Position numbers and translations under genes: made by a program
Part shown: piece by piece, positions 35,066 to 44,168 of the stretch
Position numbering within the stretch: the first letter of the stretch is position 1
How the letters are laid out: each line of letters starts with the position of its first letter
Notes under the pieces: generated by a model
Seen by the model: only the letters and a program-made list of their open reading frames with translations
What the model was told of the DNA's origin: nothing
Databases searched by the model: none
Origin: Nostoc sp. UHCC 0870
GTDB lineage: Bacteria > Cyanobacteriota > Cyanobacteriia > Cyanobacteriales > Nostocaceae
Reading direction: 5' to 3'
Length of the DNA: 64,000 bases
Assembly (NCBI RefSeq): GCF_022063185.1
Contig: NZ_CP091913.1
Coordinates: 4,499,141-4,563,140 of the forward strand

Positions 35066-36166
35066 TTACCTAGAAATTGGCTCATTGATTGCAGGTAAAC
35101 CAATCAGAGGACAAGTTAATTCAACGGGGTCTATATTTTCAATTCCACGAACCCAAGGTGCAAAACGTCCTGGTATTAATTTGAGCGTACCATCTAACTG
35201 TAAAGATCCTATTTTATTTCGTTCATCATTAAGAGCTACGGTACACTTTCCTACATCCCCATTTGAGCGAATTAATAATGAATTTGGTTGTGCTGCATAG
35301 CAGACAGGATGAGTTGACACAGAAGAATTTTGTGGTGACGCAAGATTGTCACCAAATAATTTTGTTTGTAATAAGTTAATAGCCTTCTCTTTATCTACTT
35401 CTGAAAAAACTTTGATTGAGGCATCATTAGATCCGCCTAGTCGTTCAATTGCTTTGAAAAAAACAGAAAATCTTAAATCATGAATAAACTCTTTTTTGAT
35501 CTCTTCAATTAATGGATCAAGCAGTTCAAGGGTATCAACACTAAAATGAATACGCAGCAAAATATTCACTGATAATGAGCTATCACGGATTGCTAGTAGG
35601 TTAGCCCAAATTCGATCAAATGTACTGCCACCATCTGCACGAATTCGACTTTTGTCATGTACTTCACGATATCCATCTAGAGAAATTTGATAATGCCTAA
35701 CTCCCACAGATGCTAAAGCTGTGATTGTTTTTAAATCTAGTAAGTAACCATTTGTTGTCATTTCTCCTTTGTAACGTAATTGGGGATATTTATTGAGCAT
35801 TTCAATAATATGTTTAGAGATTTCTAATACAATATCTTTAGCAATTAATGGTTCGCCACCAAACCAGGAAACAGCTAAAAAATTTATATCTACACAGCGT
35901 CTTTCTAGGAAGGCTTTAATACCATCAACAACTTCTCTTTTCATACGCCCTACTGAAAAATCTTCATAACAGTAAGTGCAACGAAAATTACATTTTTCTG
36001 TTGGCAATATTATGAGATTGAAGTACCGTAAGTTAAATTGTTTATTTGATAGCATACTCATTTTAAACATTGTGCTATCTTTAACTAAAACTTTTCCTTC
36101 TTTGTTAATATTTATACTATCGTTAACCGCAATTTGTGATTCCAGAGCTTCAGAATATTTAGACAT
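35066..36166 (-). CDS. Radical SAM/SPASM-like peptide maturase
   Basis: 366 residues. The CX3CX2C motif (C59, C63, C66; TEKCNFRCTYCYED) binds the catalytic 4Fe-4S cluster; SWFGGEPLIAKDI, MTTNGYLL and HYQISLDGYREVHD are the standard SAM and barrel motifs. Three late cysteines (C289, C308, C352; HPVCYAAQ, GDVGKCTV, ELTCPL) suggest a reduced SPASM/Twitch auxiliary cluster. Such enzymes install thioether or carbon-carbon crosslinks in RiPPs. It sits between the precursor and export genes, 56 bases after the unknown 362-residue protein gene, so it probably acts on the Nif11-leader peptide. A+T-rich. Confidence 0.9.
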   Translation of the reverse strand: MSKYSEALESQIAVNDSININKEGKVLVKDSTMFKMSMLSNKQFNLRYFNLIILPTEKCNFRCTYCYEDFSVGRMKREVVDGIKAFLERRCVDINFLAVSWFGGEPLIAKDIVLEISKHIIEMLNKYPQLRYKGEMTTNGYLLDLKTITALASVGVRHYQISLDGYREVHDKSRIRADGGSTFDRIWANLLAIRDSSLSVNILLRIHFSVDTLELLDPLIEEIKKEFIHDLRFSVFFKAIERLGGSNDASIKVFSEVDKEKAINLLQTKLFGDNLASPQNSSVSTHPVCYAAQPNSLLIRSNGDVGKCTVALNDERNKIGSLQLDGTLKLIPGRFAPWVRGIENIDPVELTCPLIGLPAINEPISR

Positions 36167-36223
36167 TGATGACTCCTAATTTCCTATTAATTTAATTTTG
36201 TATTAAGTGATGGATGATTTAGA

Positions 36224-37312
36224 TTATGCCGATGTGCTTAAAGCTAATTCTTGTCTCACGAGTCTAGAATCTAACCATGTATGTCCAAACCATAAATATG
36301 CTTTAGCTTCTACTAAGCTGTCGTGTTCATAAACTATTTTTATATGGCTAATTTTTCTAGCGAAAATGCTCAATGCCTTAGTACCTAGAAAAGAATCACC
36401 CCATTTTAGATTTTCAGGCCAAAGTTCTGGATGAGATTTTTCTTGGCAAAATCCTGGCCAATCAAGTATTGCATTTCTCTTAGGTACTGTACATAATCTA
36501 TTTTTAACCAAATAATCTAAGAATAATTGCCATCGCGTTTCATATTTAGGCATTTTTGATAGATGACATTCCAAACCTATTCTAGGTAAAATACTCTCAC
36601 CTACGTCAAAGCTTAAGCAAATATAATCTACAAACGCCGATAAATCAGAAATGACAGATTGTAGTTTATCGATTGAATACATCCAGCCAATTCTTTCCAA
36701 ATATTCTGGTAATTGTTCTGGTCTAATTTCACTTGTAACAATCCTGATTGCTTTGTCTGAACGAGATAGCATTGCACCAATATAGGTGATGTGTGAATTG
36801 CTAGGTAGACAATTCATGGTGAGTGCAAGACTCGATGCAAAGATAGAGGATACTCGATAATTAAGTAATCGGTTAACTATTTCAATTAGTTCTTGAGGCG
36901 TACTATTATTTTCCTGATTTAAAGCCAAGAAGATACACGGAACTGGTAGTTGCAAAGGTTGTTTATCTACATCAAATTCTAGCCATATATCTTTCACTTT
37001 TTGATATAAAAAATATTTTGATTCGCTACATTCATGGTAAATGTGCTGAAAAGCTTGCCATTTAGGATGAGTCATAAATGTTTCTGGCAGAGTAAAATTA
37101 TTACAAAATAAACCAACTTCTAAATCTACTCTGGGTTGTTCTTCTCCTAAACGGCATTCAAGTATAGAAAATGGAAAGGGTGGTAATATTTTTGTTAAGC
37201 TGCGAATATTAGATAATGCTTCAGGAGAAACTAGTTCGGAACTAAGATATGGAATTACAACTTTTAGGTAGTCTTCCAGTTTAAATTTCACTAATTCTCT
37301 CCTTGTTATCAA
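36224..37312 (-). CDS. Unrecognised protein of the RiPP cluster
   Basis: 362 residues, soluble, not assigned to a family. Visible features: acidic and aromatic-rich, several cysteines without a metal-binding spacing (C53, C70, C94 in YHECSES), and conserved-looking patches LPPFPFSILECRLGEEQPRVDLEVGLF, WQLFLDYLVKNRLC and YLWFGHTWLD. No signal peptide, no nucleotide-binding loop, no radical SAM motif. Position between precursor and radical SAM enzyme suggests a partner: leader recognition, a second modification enzyme or an immunity factor. That role is inference only. Confidence 0.7.
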   Translation of the reverse strand: MITRRELVKFKLEDYLKVVIPYLSSELVSPEALSNIRSLTKILPPFPFSILECRLGEEQPRVDLEVGLFCNNFTLPETFMTHPKWQAFQHIYHECSESKYFLYQKVKDIWLEFDVDKQPLQLPVPCIFLALNQENNSTPQELIEIVNRLLNYRVSSIFASSLALTMNCLPSNSHITYIGAMLSRSDKAIRIVTSEIRPEQLPEYLERIGWMYSIDKLQSVISDLSAFVDYICLSFDVGESILPRIGLECHLSKMPKYETRWQLFLDYLVKNRLCTVPKRNAILDWPGFCQEKSHPELWPENLKWGDSFLGTKALSIFARKISHIKIVYEHDSLVEAKAYLWFGHTWLDSRLVRQELALSTSA

Positions 37313-37512
37313 AATTTAATGTTTATTCTGTCAATAGATTATCTTGGTCAGCTAACTATATTACTGATATTAGCTATTGATAATCAAATATCTGAAGTTA
37401 AGTAAATTTGTAATTAAAAATTTTATTGGGTCTAACAATCTTTATAAGAGCTTTTCATCCAACTATATAACAATATTAAAATTAGAATAAAAACCCTGAT
37501 ATTAATAATTTG

Positions 37513-37541
37513 TGTAGAGACCAACTAATTCGGCCTCTACA
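37513..37541. terminator. Hairpin between precursor and biosynthetic genes (attenuator?)
   Basis: TGTAGAG (37513-37519) pairs with CTCTACA (37535-37541). The precursor gene is transcribed from the right, so this stem would form in its transcript before the 362-residue gene; a partial terminator here would make precursor mRNA more abundant than enzyme mRNA. The T run is better on the plus strand, so strength is uncertain. The whole 349-base gap (37313-37661) holds no other gene that I see. Confidence 0.4.
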
Positions 37542-37661
37542 TTTTTGCATATCTTTCATTTTGAAAATGAAATGGTACATCGCCTAGATATGCAGAGTTT
37601 ATCAAGAGAGTGGGTAGAAAAAACTAAAAATTATGAGGCTAGACCAACAAGAAATTCTACG

Positions 37662-37925
37662 CTATCTTGACTTCCAGCAAATACCATTGCCTCCACCAGC
37701 TATACCTTGAAGTAGCTCATCACTTAGCTCTTCTGATTCTAAATCATCCAAATTGTTGCTATATATTTTCACTTCTTCGATGTTGAAATCGTAGCCTTTT
37801 TCTTTACCAAGCTCCACAGCTAGTTGAGCCAAGGAGTTAGCATCATTTACCGCTCTGAATTTATCTTGCATTGCTGAGTCTTGTAAGACTTCTTGGTAGA
37901 ATTTTTCTAAGTTCTCTTTAGACAT
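37662..37925 (-). CDS. Nif11-leader RiPP precursor peptide
   Basis: 87 residues. The Nif11-type leader (SKENLEKFYQEVLQD, LAQLAVELGKEKGYDF, then an acidic ELSDELLQGIAGG) ends in a double glycine (G77-G78). The predicted core is nine residues, GNGICWKSR, with one Cys (C83), one Trp (W84), one Lys and one Ser. The C39 transporter downstream would cut after GG. A single cysteine excludes a disulfide, but a thioether to a backbone carbon or an aromatic crosslink by the radical SAM enzyme is possible. Only one precursor gene is seen. Its own leader region (37926-38264) is A+T-rich. Confidence 0.9.
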   Translation of the reverse strand: MSKENLEKFYQEVLQDSAMQDKFRAVNDANSLAQLAVELGKEKGYDFNIEEVKIYSNNLDDLESEELSDELLQGIAGGGNGICWKSR

Positions 37926-38264
37926 TTTTTTGTTTCTATTACTAGTTGTGTATTACAGCTAATTTAATCTATTTACATACACTCTCTACTATAAAAACCA
38001 AATTATTGGTTCTTGTCATGAAAGTGTATTTCTTTGCCAGCAAAACGCTGTATCTTAGCTGCTATCAATAGTTTATTTTTTATCAATTCAACAAACAATA
38101 CAAAATTTTTAGGCAATACTCTATTTTTTTTAGTTATATTTGTTGGTATTATTAATTTATTCTCAGATTTAATATTATTTATACAATAAAAAATCCAAAT
38201 TTAGCGACATATGAAATGCCGCTAAATATATTAAACCTCATGAATTTAGTTAAAAAATTTTAAA
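37926..38264. other. Leader/promoter region of the precursor gene
   Basis: 339 A+T-rich bases. On the right, ATTTAGCG (38199-38206) pairs with CGCTAAAT (38220-38227) and is followed on the minus strand by a T-rich run, a likely terminator for the cNMP-domain gene. The rest should hold the precursor's own promoter, but no clear box could be picked from such A+T-rich DNA. Confidence 0.55.
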
Positions 38265-39371
38265 TTATCTACTTACCCTTAAATGCTCCATCATCCAATC
38301 AAACCTTTTACCTGCCAGTGCTACACGATCTAAGATATTGATATTCAATTCATCTTCATATTCAAGATTTTCATTCAATGGTAGACCCCGGCTATAAACC
38401 TGCCTACCATAACTCAGATGAATATACATTCCTTGCAATCTATGAGAAAGTAAAGTAGCGATCGCTCGATAAAACCGCGATGCAAAACCCATATCTTGCT
38501 GTAATTTGGCTGCTAGTTGTTGTCGAGGAATTGACAACACTAAAGAGTCTTCAATAGCCTTGACATTTACCAAAGGTAGCCGACTATCAATAAATGGTGT
38601 TTCTCCAAAAATTTCACCTTTCGATATTCTTCCTATCTCTCTACCTGCAATTTCATTACCTTCTATAGCTGCAAAAGCACGAGCTAAAGGATTACGTTCA
38701 TCCTCAGAAATCGAAAGTGACATTCTTCCATTTAGGATGATATACAACGCATCTACAGTTCCTCCTTGATGAATGAGGACAGTGTTAGCAGTAACTGTTT
38801 GAGGAATTCCCGCAGCCATCAGCCAATCAATGTCACTATCATGCAATTCTCCTAAAACACACAAAACATCCCTGACAGGTTGGCTTTTACCAAAGTTTTT
38901 TCGCCCAAGTTGGTTAATAGCCCCTTGCAGTCTGTCGGAAAATATAATAGCGATCGCTCGATAAAATCTGGCTGCAAAACCAACATCCTGCTGAAATTTT
39001 GCTGCTAATTGCTGTTGAGGAATTGACATAACAAGAGACTTTTCAACAGCACTAATATTTGTTGTACTTAAAAGATTACTGATAAATGGAATTTCGCCGA
39101 CTACTTCACCCCTTGATAATCGAGCAATTTCTCTGTCTAAAGTTTCAATATCTTCTATCGCAGCAAAAGCACGCGCCAAAGGATTCTGCTCTGGTTGGGA
39201 GACAGTAACTTTTAATGTTCCATCTAAGAGAATATGCAAAGCATTGGGTGCTTTTTTTTCTTGAATGAGTATCGTTCCGGGAGCAATTTCTTGACGATTA
39301 CCTGTAGAAATTATCCAATCAATGTCATTTTTGCTTAATTCTTTCAGTAGAACTTCTGTCATCACTTGCAT
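38265..39371 (-). CDS. Tandem cyclic-nucleotide-binding-like protein
   Basis: 368 residues with two copies of a CAP-ED-type domain (about 10-160 and 170-330). Each has the GxxxxI...G(T/R)L/M...GE(I/V)xGExPFI pattern: SRGEVVGEIPFISN and SKGEIFGETPFIDS. The copies are also alike in unusual inserts (QNPLARAFAAIE, RNPLARAFAAIE), so the gene arose by internal duplication. The phosphate-binding RxA of true cAMP sites is not evident. No DNA-binding helix-turn-helix follows, so this is not a CRP-type regulator. Eleven bases downstream of the HExxH gene. Confidence 0.8.
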   Translation of the reverse strand: MQVMTEVLLKELSKNDIDWIISTGNRQEIAPGTILIQEKKAPNALHILLDGTLKVTVSQPEQNPLARAFAAIEDIETLDREIARLSRGEVVGEIPFISNLLSTTNISAVEKSLVMSIPQQQLAAKFQQDVGFAARFYRAIAIIFSDRLQGAINQLGRKNFGKSQPVRDVLCVLGELHDSDIDWLMAAGIPQTVTANTVLIHQGGTVDALYIILNGRMSLSISEDERNPLARAFAAIEGNEIAGREIGRISKGEIFGETPFIDSRLPLVNVKAIEDSLVLSIPRQQLAAKLQQDMGFASRFYRAIATLLSHRLQGMYIHLSYGRQVYSRGLPLNENLEYEDELNINILDRVALAGKRFDWMMEHLRVSR

Positions 39372-39382
39372 CCTTATGTTTT

Positions 39383-40600
39383 TTAGGGAATAGAAAACAG
39401 TAACTCAGGAGTATATTTGGTTTCGTAAAAATCAAAACAGAAGGTTTTCTGTAATTCTTTTAATGCTTGTTGGATAAAAAATCTTGCCTCATTCGCAGCT
39501 AATTCTTCTAATGTCAAGTAAGTTAATGCCATCAACATCAAAAGTTGCATATTTTTGTCTGTTGACTGCTGTATATACTCAGCATAAAAGCGTTGTAAAT
39601 TTTCTGCGGCTGCCTTCACCAATGCCTGTAAAATCTTAAAAGCTCCATCAGAAACAGGCGGTTGACCTCGATAGTTTTCTAACCTACCTCCTGCGCGATA
39701 AGCTGGAAATGACTCTAAGCCAAGAAAGCGCAAAAACCAGTCTGCTCGATAGTATCCACAAGCGATCGCAATACCTCTGTAGTCAGCAATCAATTCGTCT
39801 AACAAATTGTTACGCATTGAGTTAAATAGGCGATATGTGAAGTAATGCGTACATTCATGTTCCAAGCGAATTATCAGAGATAAGCGCAACCATTCTTGTT
39901 CTTCTAGTCCCATATCTCTAGCTGATATGTTGCTATAAGAACCAGGACTCAAAATAATGAACTTATCTTGATAAAGTTGCTTTTGCGGAATAATTTGCTG
40001 AAATTCCGCTTTCCATCTACTTTCAGAACAATTATCAGCATTTTGCACTTCCCATTGCTGGCGATAGCGACGAATTCGATCCCAGTTATTAAACCCGCTA
40101 ACTATGCAAGCTCCCATAGATGCAGGGATTGTTACTGGTTCGTTGCGCTTGGTTAATGCTTGTATGAGAGATACAAAATCATCTCGATTTCCAGCAACCA
40201 AAACTGGGATTGTTCCCGCCAGGCTGGGATACATAATCAATTGGAGTTTCTCTGGTTGCTTTAAGATCAAACCACTTGCCTCTGACATAGCATCTGTAGT
40301 AACGCCTCTACGAGTAGCAGCGCGATAAGCCTCGGTTTGGCTAATTCCTTCCTGGATAGGAAACTGCAACTGTACAAGCTTGGTTGATAGCGTTTCAAAG
40401 ACTCCGATTTTTTGAGATGCGATCGCATACTCTTCCCAAGCAGTAATATGAGGTTCGGGTGCAAGGGGAAATTTACAAAGATGAGTCAAGGGACTGGGAT
40501 GAAAAACGTTTTCGTTGTATCCCAATAGTTCCTCTACTTCAGATGAATTAGCTCCGAAGTAAGTCAGAACATCAGCACGAAGCGATCGCCTTTTGTGCAT
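39383..40600 (-). CDS. HExxH-containing protein, putative zinc metalloprotease
   Basis: 405 residues, unnamed family. The central LEHECTHYFTYRLF gives HExxH at H248-H252, and LDELIADYRG (E269 or D273) is a candidate third ligand, as in zincin peptidases. The surroundings (IIRLEHECTHYF, NNLLDELIADY, GIAIACGYY) look like a real active site rather than chance. N-terminal region soluble, no signal peptide, C-terminal part helical and acidic. It starts seven bases after the MinD-like gene ends and is eleven bases before the next gene, so it belongs to the cluster operon. Could mature a peptide or act elsewhere; substrate unknown. Confidence 0.6.
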   Translation of the reverse strand: MHKRRSLRADVLTYFGANSSEVEELLGYNENVFHPSPLTHLCKFPLAPEPHITAWEEYAIASQKIGVFETLSTKLVQLQFPIQEGISQTEAYRAATRRGVTTDAMSEASGLILKQPEKLQLIMYPSLAGTIPVLVAGNRDDFVSLIQALTKRNEPVTIPASMGACIVSGFNNWDRIRRYRQQWEVQNADNCSESRWKAEFQQIIPQKQLYQDKFIILSPGSYSNISARDMGLEEQEWLRLSLIIRLEHECTHYFTYRLFNSMRNNLLDELIADYRGIAIACGYYRADWFLRFLGLESFPAYRAGGRLENYRGQPPVSDGAFKILQALVKAAAENLQRFYAEYIQQSTDKNMQLLMLMALTYLTLEELAANEARFFIQQALKELQKTFCFDFYETKYTPELLFSIP

Positions 40601-40606
40601 AAACTA

Positions 40607-41386
40607 TCAAGCTGCATTAGCAATTTGCTGAACAATCCCTTTCACCGTTTGATTAATAGGATGTTCGGAGTGGCGCAGACAAAAAATACCTTTACTACCT
40701 AGTTGCATCATCTCTTCTGATAGTGGCATTAATCCTGCGACTGGCGTTTTATAGGCAGTCTCTACCTGTTTCTGCAAATCAGCAAAATCAAAAGCTGGTA
40801 ATACTTTATTCACCACTAACAGCATTTTTGGCACTTTCAACTTCCGAGCCACATCCACTGTCACGGCAGTACCTTGGAAGTCTTGGCTATCTGGACGCAG
40901 GATGATGACTAGAATACTGGAGATCCCGATGGAAAGTAAGGTTTCTTCATTCAAACCAGGATGGGTGTCAATTAATAGATAGTCTAAATTCAGACAACGG
41001 ATAAGTTCTTGAAATCCATCATTAAGCTTAACTACGTCGTACCCTTCACGCAGTACCCTGGCAATTTCTCCGGCTTTAATACTAGAAGGAATCAGGTAAA
41101 GTTTGCCATTGATGTTACCTGTCTGTTTCATCTCTGTTAATAAAGTATGACTAACGTCATAGGCAGTATCTTTGATACTACAGCGTCCCCATAAGTAGTC
41201 ATTGAGCGAGTAGTGAATTTTTTCTTCATTGAAACCAAAAAGTACGTGAATTCCCGGTGATTGGATGTCAGCATCAACAATCCCTACCTTTTGGCCTTGA
41301 TTTGCCATAGTGGCAGCAAGGTTGGCAACTAAGTTTGATTTACCAGTTCCACCACGGAAGGAATGAACGGAGACGATTTGTGCCAT
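40607..41386 (-). CDS. MinD/ParA-like ATPase
   Basis: 259 residues. Deviant Walker A at 10-18 (FRGGTGKSN), switch region VDADIQSPGIHVLFG, and LIDTHPGLNEETLLS, then VVNKVLPAFDF, place it in the MinD/ParA/SIMIBI class. Such ATPases bind membranes or cargo and set position, or assist in loading. An FHA or TadZ domain is absent. It lies between a large membrane protein gene and the HExxH gene, so it may position or energise that membrane protein. Similar ATPases are rarely described in RiPP clusters. Confidence 0.85.
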   Translation of the reverse strand: MAQIVSVHSFRGGTGKSNLVANLAATMANQGQKVGIVDADIQSPGIHVLFGFNEEKIHYSLNDYLWGRCSIKDTAYDVSHTLLTEMKQTGNINGKLYLIPSSIKAGEIARVLREGYDVVKLNDGFQELIRCLNLDYLLIDTHPGLNEETLLSIGISSILVIILRPDSQDFQGTAVTVDVARKLKVPKMLLVVNKVLPAFDFADLQKQVETAYKTPVAGLMPLSEEMMQLGSKGIFCLRHSEHPINQTVKGIVQQIANAA

Positions 41387-41481
41387 AATTTACCTCTAAT
41401 AATTTTTTTGGGCTTGCTGATTAAGGAGATATTTTGCTCACGCAGAGGCGCAGAGGCTCGGAGAGAATAGGGAGTTCCTAA

Positions 41482-44088
41482 TTATGGGAATGTAAATTTC
41501 AACAAACAGTTATTGTTTGTGATGGGTAGTAAAACTCTTCCGCTTGATAGCTTCAAATCAAACTGCATTTTTTTATTGCCATTTTCTAATTCCACAAAAG
41601 CAGGTAAGCTCTTGGATTCTAGCTGGGAGTTATTTCTGTGCGTCCACACCCTCAGTTCTTTTTCTCGCTTGATTGGGAGGTGAAAGATGGCATATTTGAG
41701 CGATTCAAGTGAGGGAATTTCGACTGTCGAAGCTTGGTAATGTTGTTCGCCGTCAACATATCCCAACCGTATTTCTGCCATTTGTGGTCTTCCGCCAGCA
41801 GTAATTTTAAAGACGGAATGTCCTTCTCGCTGCTGTTCTTCTCGGAGTTCTACCACAACACGAGAAGCAAATGCTCCATAGTGCTTCATAACAAAAGTTG
41901 CTATGAGCGATAGTAAAGCAATACCCAATGCACTAAAGCGTGCCACTGGATTTTGCCAAATGAACAAACCGTGGAAAAATAATATACCTAGAAAAAGGCT
42001 GTATGTACCCACAATCAAAACTGGATGATTCAGAAGTTGAAAAACTACTCCTGGTACTAACTCTCCTTTGCGACGGCTGGAAATTAGCATGAGAACGGGA
42101 AAAATCCCGCCAACGATGGTGTTACCAAGTACGCCAGCAAAAGCAAGTATATTGCTAAAGGATTGAGTACCAGCTAGACATAGCCACTCTGTTAGCAAGA
42201 AGACTAGCACTAAGGGACTGATGGATACTAACAAGCGACGTTGGGAAAGTAGATTTGTCCAAAGGCGTTGTGTTTTGGTTTTTATATTCAGCTTACTAAT
42301 TTGAGCATTCTGCACAGGAGTTGCATTACTTACATCTGCTTTCAAGGCTCCTTCGTAAACTAAAACCATCGCCGAGGTAATTCGTATACAAGCAGCATCT
42401 TGATGGGCCGATCGCACTTCTAGGGTTAAAGAAGTGTCCCACTTGCGTAGTTCTCTTAACTGTGGGAATAACTCTTTGATGTCCCAACGTTGGGCAGCAA
42501 CAATCTCTAAATGATGTATATTTCCCTTCAATTGGATATCTAAACGGAACTTTGGCTGATCTACCTCCATTCCTAAGTAAGTTAAACCGATGTAAGGAAC
42601 GTCATTAGAATTACTGCGGGGGTGTAATATTACTGTTCCTTGCTGACGCGGTAGCATTAACAGAGGTTGAGGTGGGACAGGAAACCACTCACGCGCTAAG
42701 TTCAGCAATAGGCTGGAACTACGCAACCAAGCCATTCCTAACAGTAAAGTGACTAAGATTGCTCCTAACACTTTCACAATGGGGCCGATTTGCACAGCCA
42801 AAGGATCTAAGGCTGTTCCTGACTGTCCAGACAATAACTGTGGTGAAATAGCTCCGTTCACTGCAATCACCCACAGACAAAACAGAACTGTTAAAATTGC
42901 TGTTCCCACCGCAGTACCCCAAATCAGCGATGAAGCACTGGGATCGCGGGGAAGCACAAGTTTTGCACATTCACCTACATATATATGTCCGAAGTAGAGC
43001 ATCAGACTCACACCAAGAAAGTGCTGTAACATCAAAGGCTGAAAAGCTTCACCTTTGAGGAAAGGCAAGTTTACATATAAAAGATTGTCTAGCTGTATGT
43101 GACCCAATGCCAAAAGCGAAAGCATCAAAAGTAAGCTGACGTTGATGGCTGCCAGAAATAGCATTACACCAACTGTGAAGTTTAGGGATTTACGTAAAAG
43201 TAAGTATAAGCCCACACAGAAAAGTACCGCCGCCCATAGTGCAGCACTAATCTGGGTGAAGTTGGCCATAGTTACTGATAAGCCGATATAACAAGCTAAG
43301 GCAATCAGAAAAACACGAATGCCTACAGCAACAGAAAGTATGGAAGAACCTATATTTCCTAAATAGTTAGATACTAATTGTTTGATAAAAGCATTACCAT
43401 AACGAAAATCACCACTACGCCCAATAGCTTCAGCCATGCAAACCATAGTAAATATATTGATGATGCCGATGATCATTAAAAAGGCTACTGTTGGTAGGGG
43501 GCCGATATTGGCAACAGCAATGGGTAAGGCGAGAAATGCTTGGGGAAGCCCAAGGGCAACTGTCAGTAAAGAAGCCAGCCAAAATGGTGGTAAGGATTCT
43601 AGTTTTTGGGCGATCGCAGATAATGTCCAACGTAACTGTTCCATGAAGGACAGTTTGGGTGCAAAGATTTTGGCTAACTGTGTCCTATAGAGGCGGGAAT
43701 AAGCCATCTGTATGGCTTTTTCATCTAAACCTAACGCGGCTCGAATGTTCGGTACTACTTGATAGGTGAAGGTATATTTTTGGGAGAGAGCATGAGCAAT
43801 GGCTGCCTTTAATCTCGGATTTGATGGAACTAAAGATGCCCAGTTGCCAGCATGGCATTCTAAGTGTTGGATTGTTGGGTGCAGTGGTGGGGCATTTCCC
43901 AGGGCAAAAGCTTCTAAAAAAGCCATATCTCGCTCGTGGGTTGCTTGTTCTGTCAGAGAAAACTCCACACGCGATCGCGCTACTATCTGCGCTGTCCGAT
44001 TCTCAATCAAAAACAGCAATGTATTCGCCCGTCTGGCGGGTAAACCAGCCAGCACTTCCTCACGCGATATCAGTTCGTCATCTGTCAT
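41482..44088 (-). CDS. Large permease-like fusion membrane protein
   Basis: 868 residues. N-terminal ~165 residues are soluble (EEVLAGLPARRANTLLFLIE, VVPNIRAALGLDEKAIQ). Then about eleven helices (170-480) resemble an APC-superfamily amino-acid permease (ALGLPQAFLALPIAVANIGPLP, FLMIIGIINIFTMVCMAEAIGRSGD), followed by a soluble domain (~500-600), four more helices (615-745) and a C-terminal beta-rich domain. I know no characterised protein of this design. Transport of an amino acid or precursor, or sensing through a degenerate permease, are both possible. Part of the minus-strand block, 95 bases upstream of the ATPase gene. Confidence 0.65.
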   Translation of the reverse strand: MTDDELISREEVLAGLPARRANTLLFLIENRTAQIVARSRVEFSLTEQATHERDMAFLEAFALGNAPPLHPTIQHLECHAGNWASLVPSNPRLKAAIAHALSQKYTFTYQVVPNIRAALGLDEKAIQMAYSRLYRTQLAKIFAPKLSFMEQLRWTLSAIAQKLESLPPFWLASLLTVALGLPQAFLALPIAVANIGPLPTVAFLMIIGIINIFTMVCMAEAIGRSGDFRYGNAFIKQLVSNYLGNIGSSILSVAVGIRVFLIALACYIGLSVTMANFTQISAALWAAVLFCVGLYLLLRKSLNFTVGVMLFLAAINVSLLLMLSLLALGHIQLDNLLYVNLPFLKGEAFQPLMLQHFLGVSLMLYFGHIYVGECAKLVLPRDPSASSLIWGTAVGTAILTVLFCLWVIAVNGAISPQLLSGQSGTALDPLAVQIGPIVKVLGAILVTLLLGMAWLRSSSLLLNLAREWFPVPPQPLLMLPRQQGTVILHPRSNSNDVPYIGLTYLGMEVDQPKFRLDIQLKGNIHHLEIVAAQRWDIKELFPQLRELRKWDTSLTLEVRSAHQDAACIRITSAMVLVYEGALKADVSNATPVQNAQISKLNIKTKTQRLWTNLLSQRRLLVSISPLVLVFLLTEWLCLAGTQSFSNILAFAGVLGNTIVGGIFPVLMLISSRRKGELVPGVVFQLLNHPVLIVGTYSLFLGILFFHGLFIWQNPVARFSALGIALLSLIATFVMKHYGAFASRVVVELREEQQREGHSVFKITAGGRPQMAEIRLGYVDGEQHYQASTVEIPSLESLKYAIFHLPIKREKELRVWTHRNNSQLESKSLPAFVELENGNKKMQFDLKLSSGRVLLPITNNNCLLKFTFP

Positions 44089-44168
44089 ACCGATTTTGGA
44101 TTTTAGATGTGGGATTTTGGATTAAAAATATTTTTGGTATTATTTGTTACGATAGAACACTAGATTTT

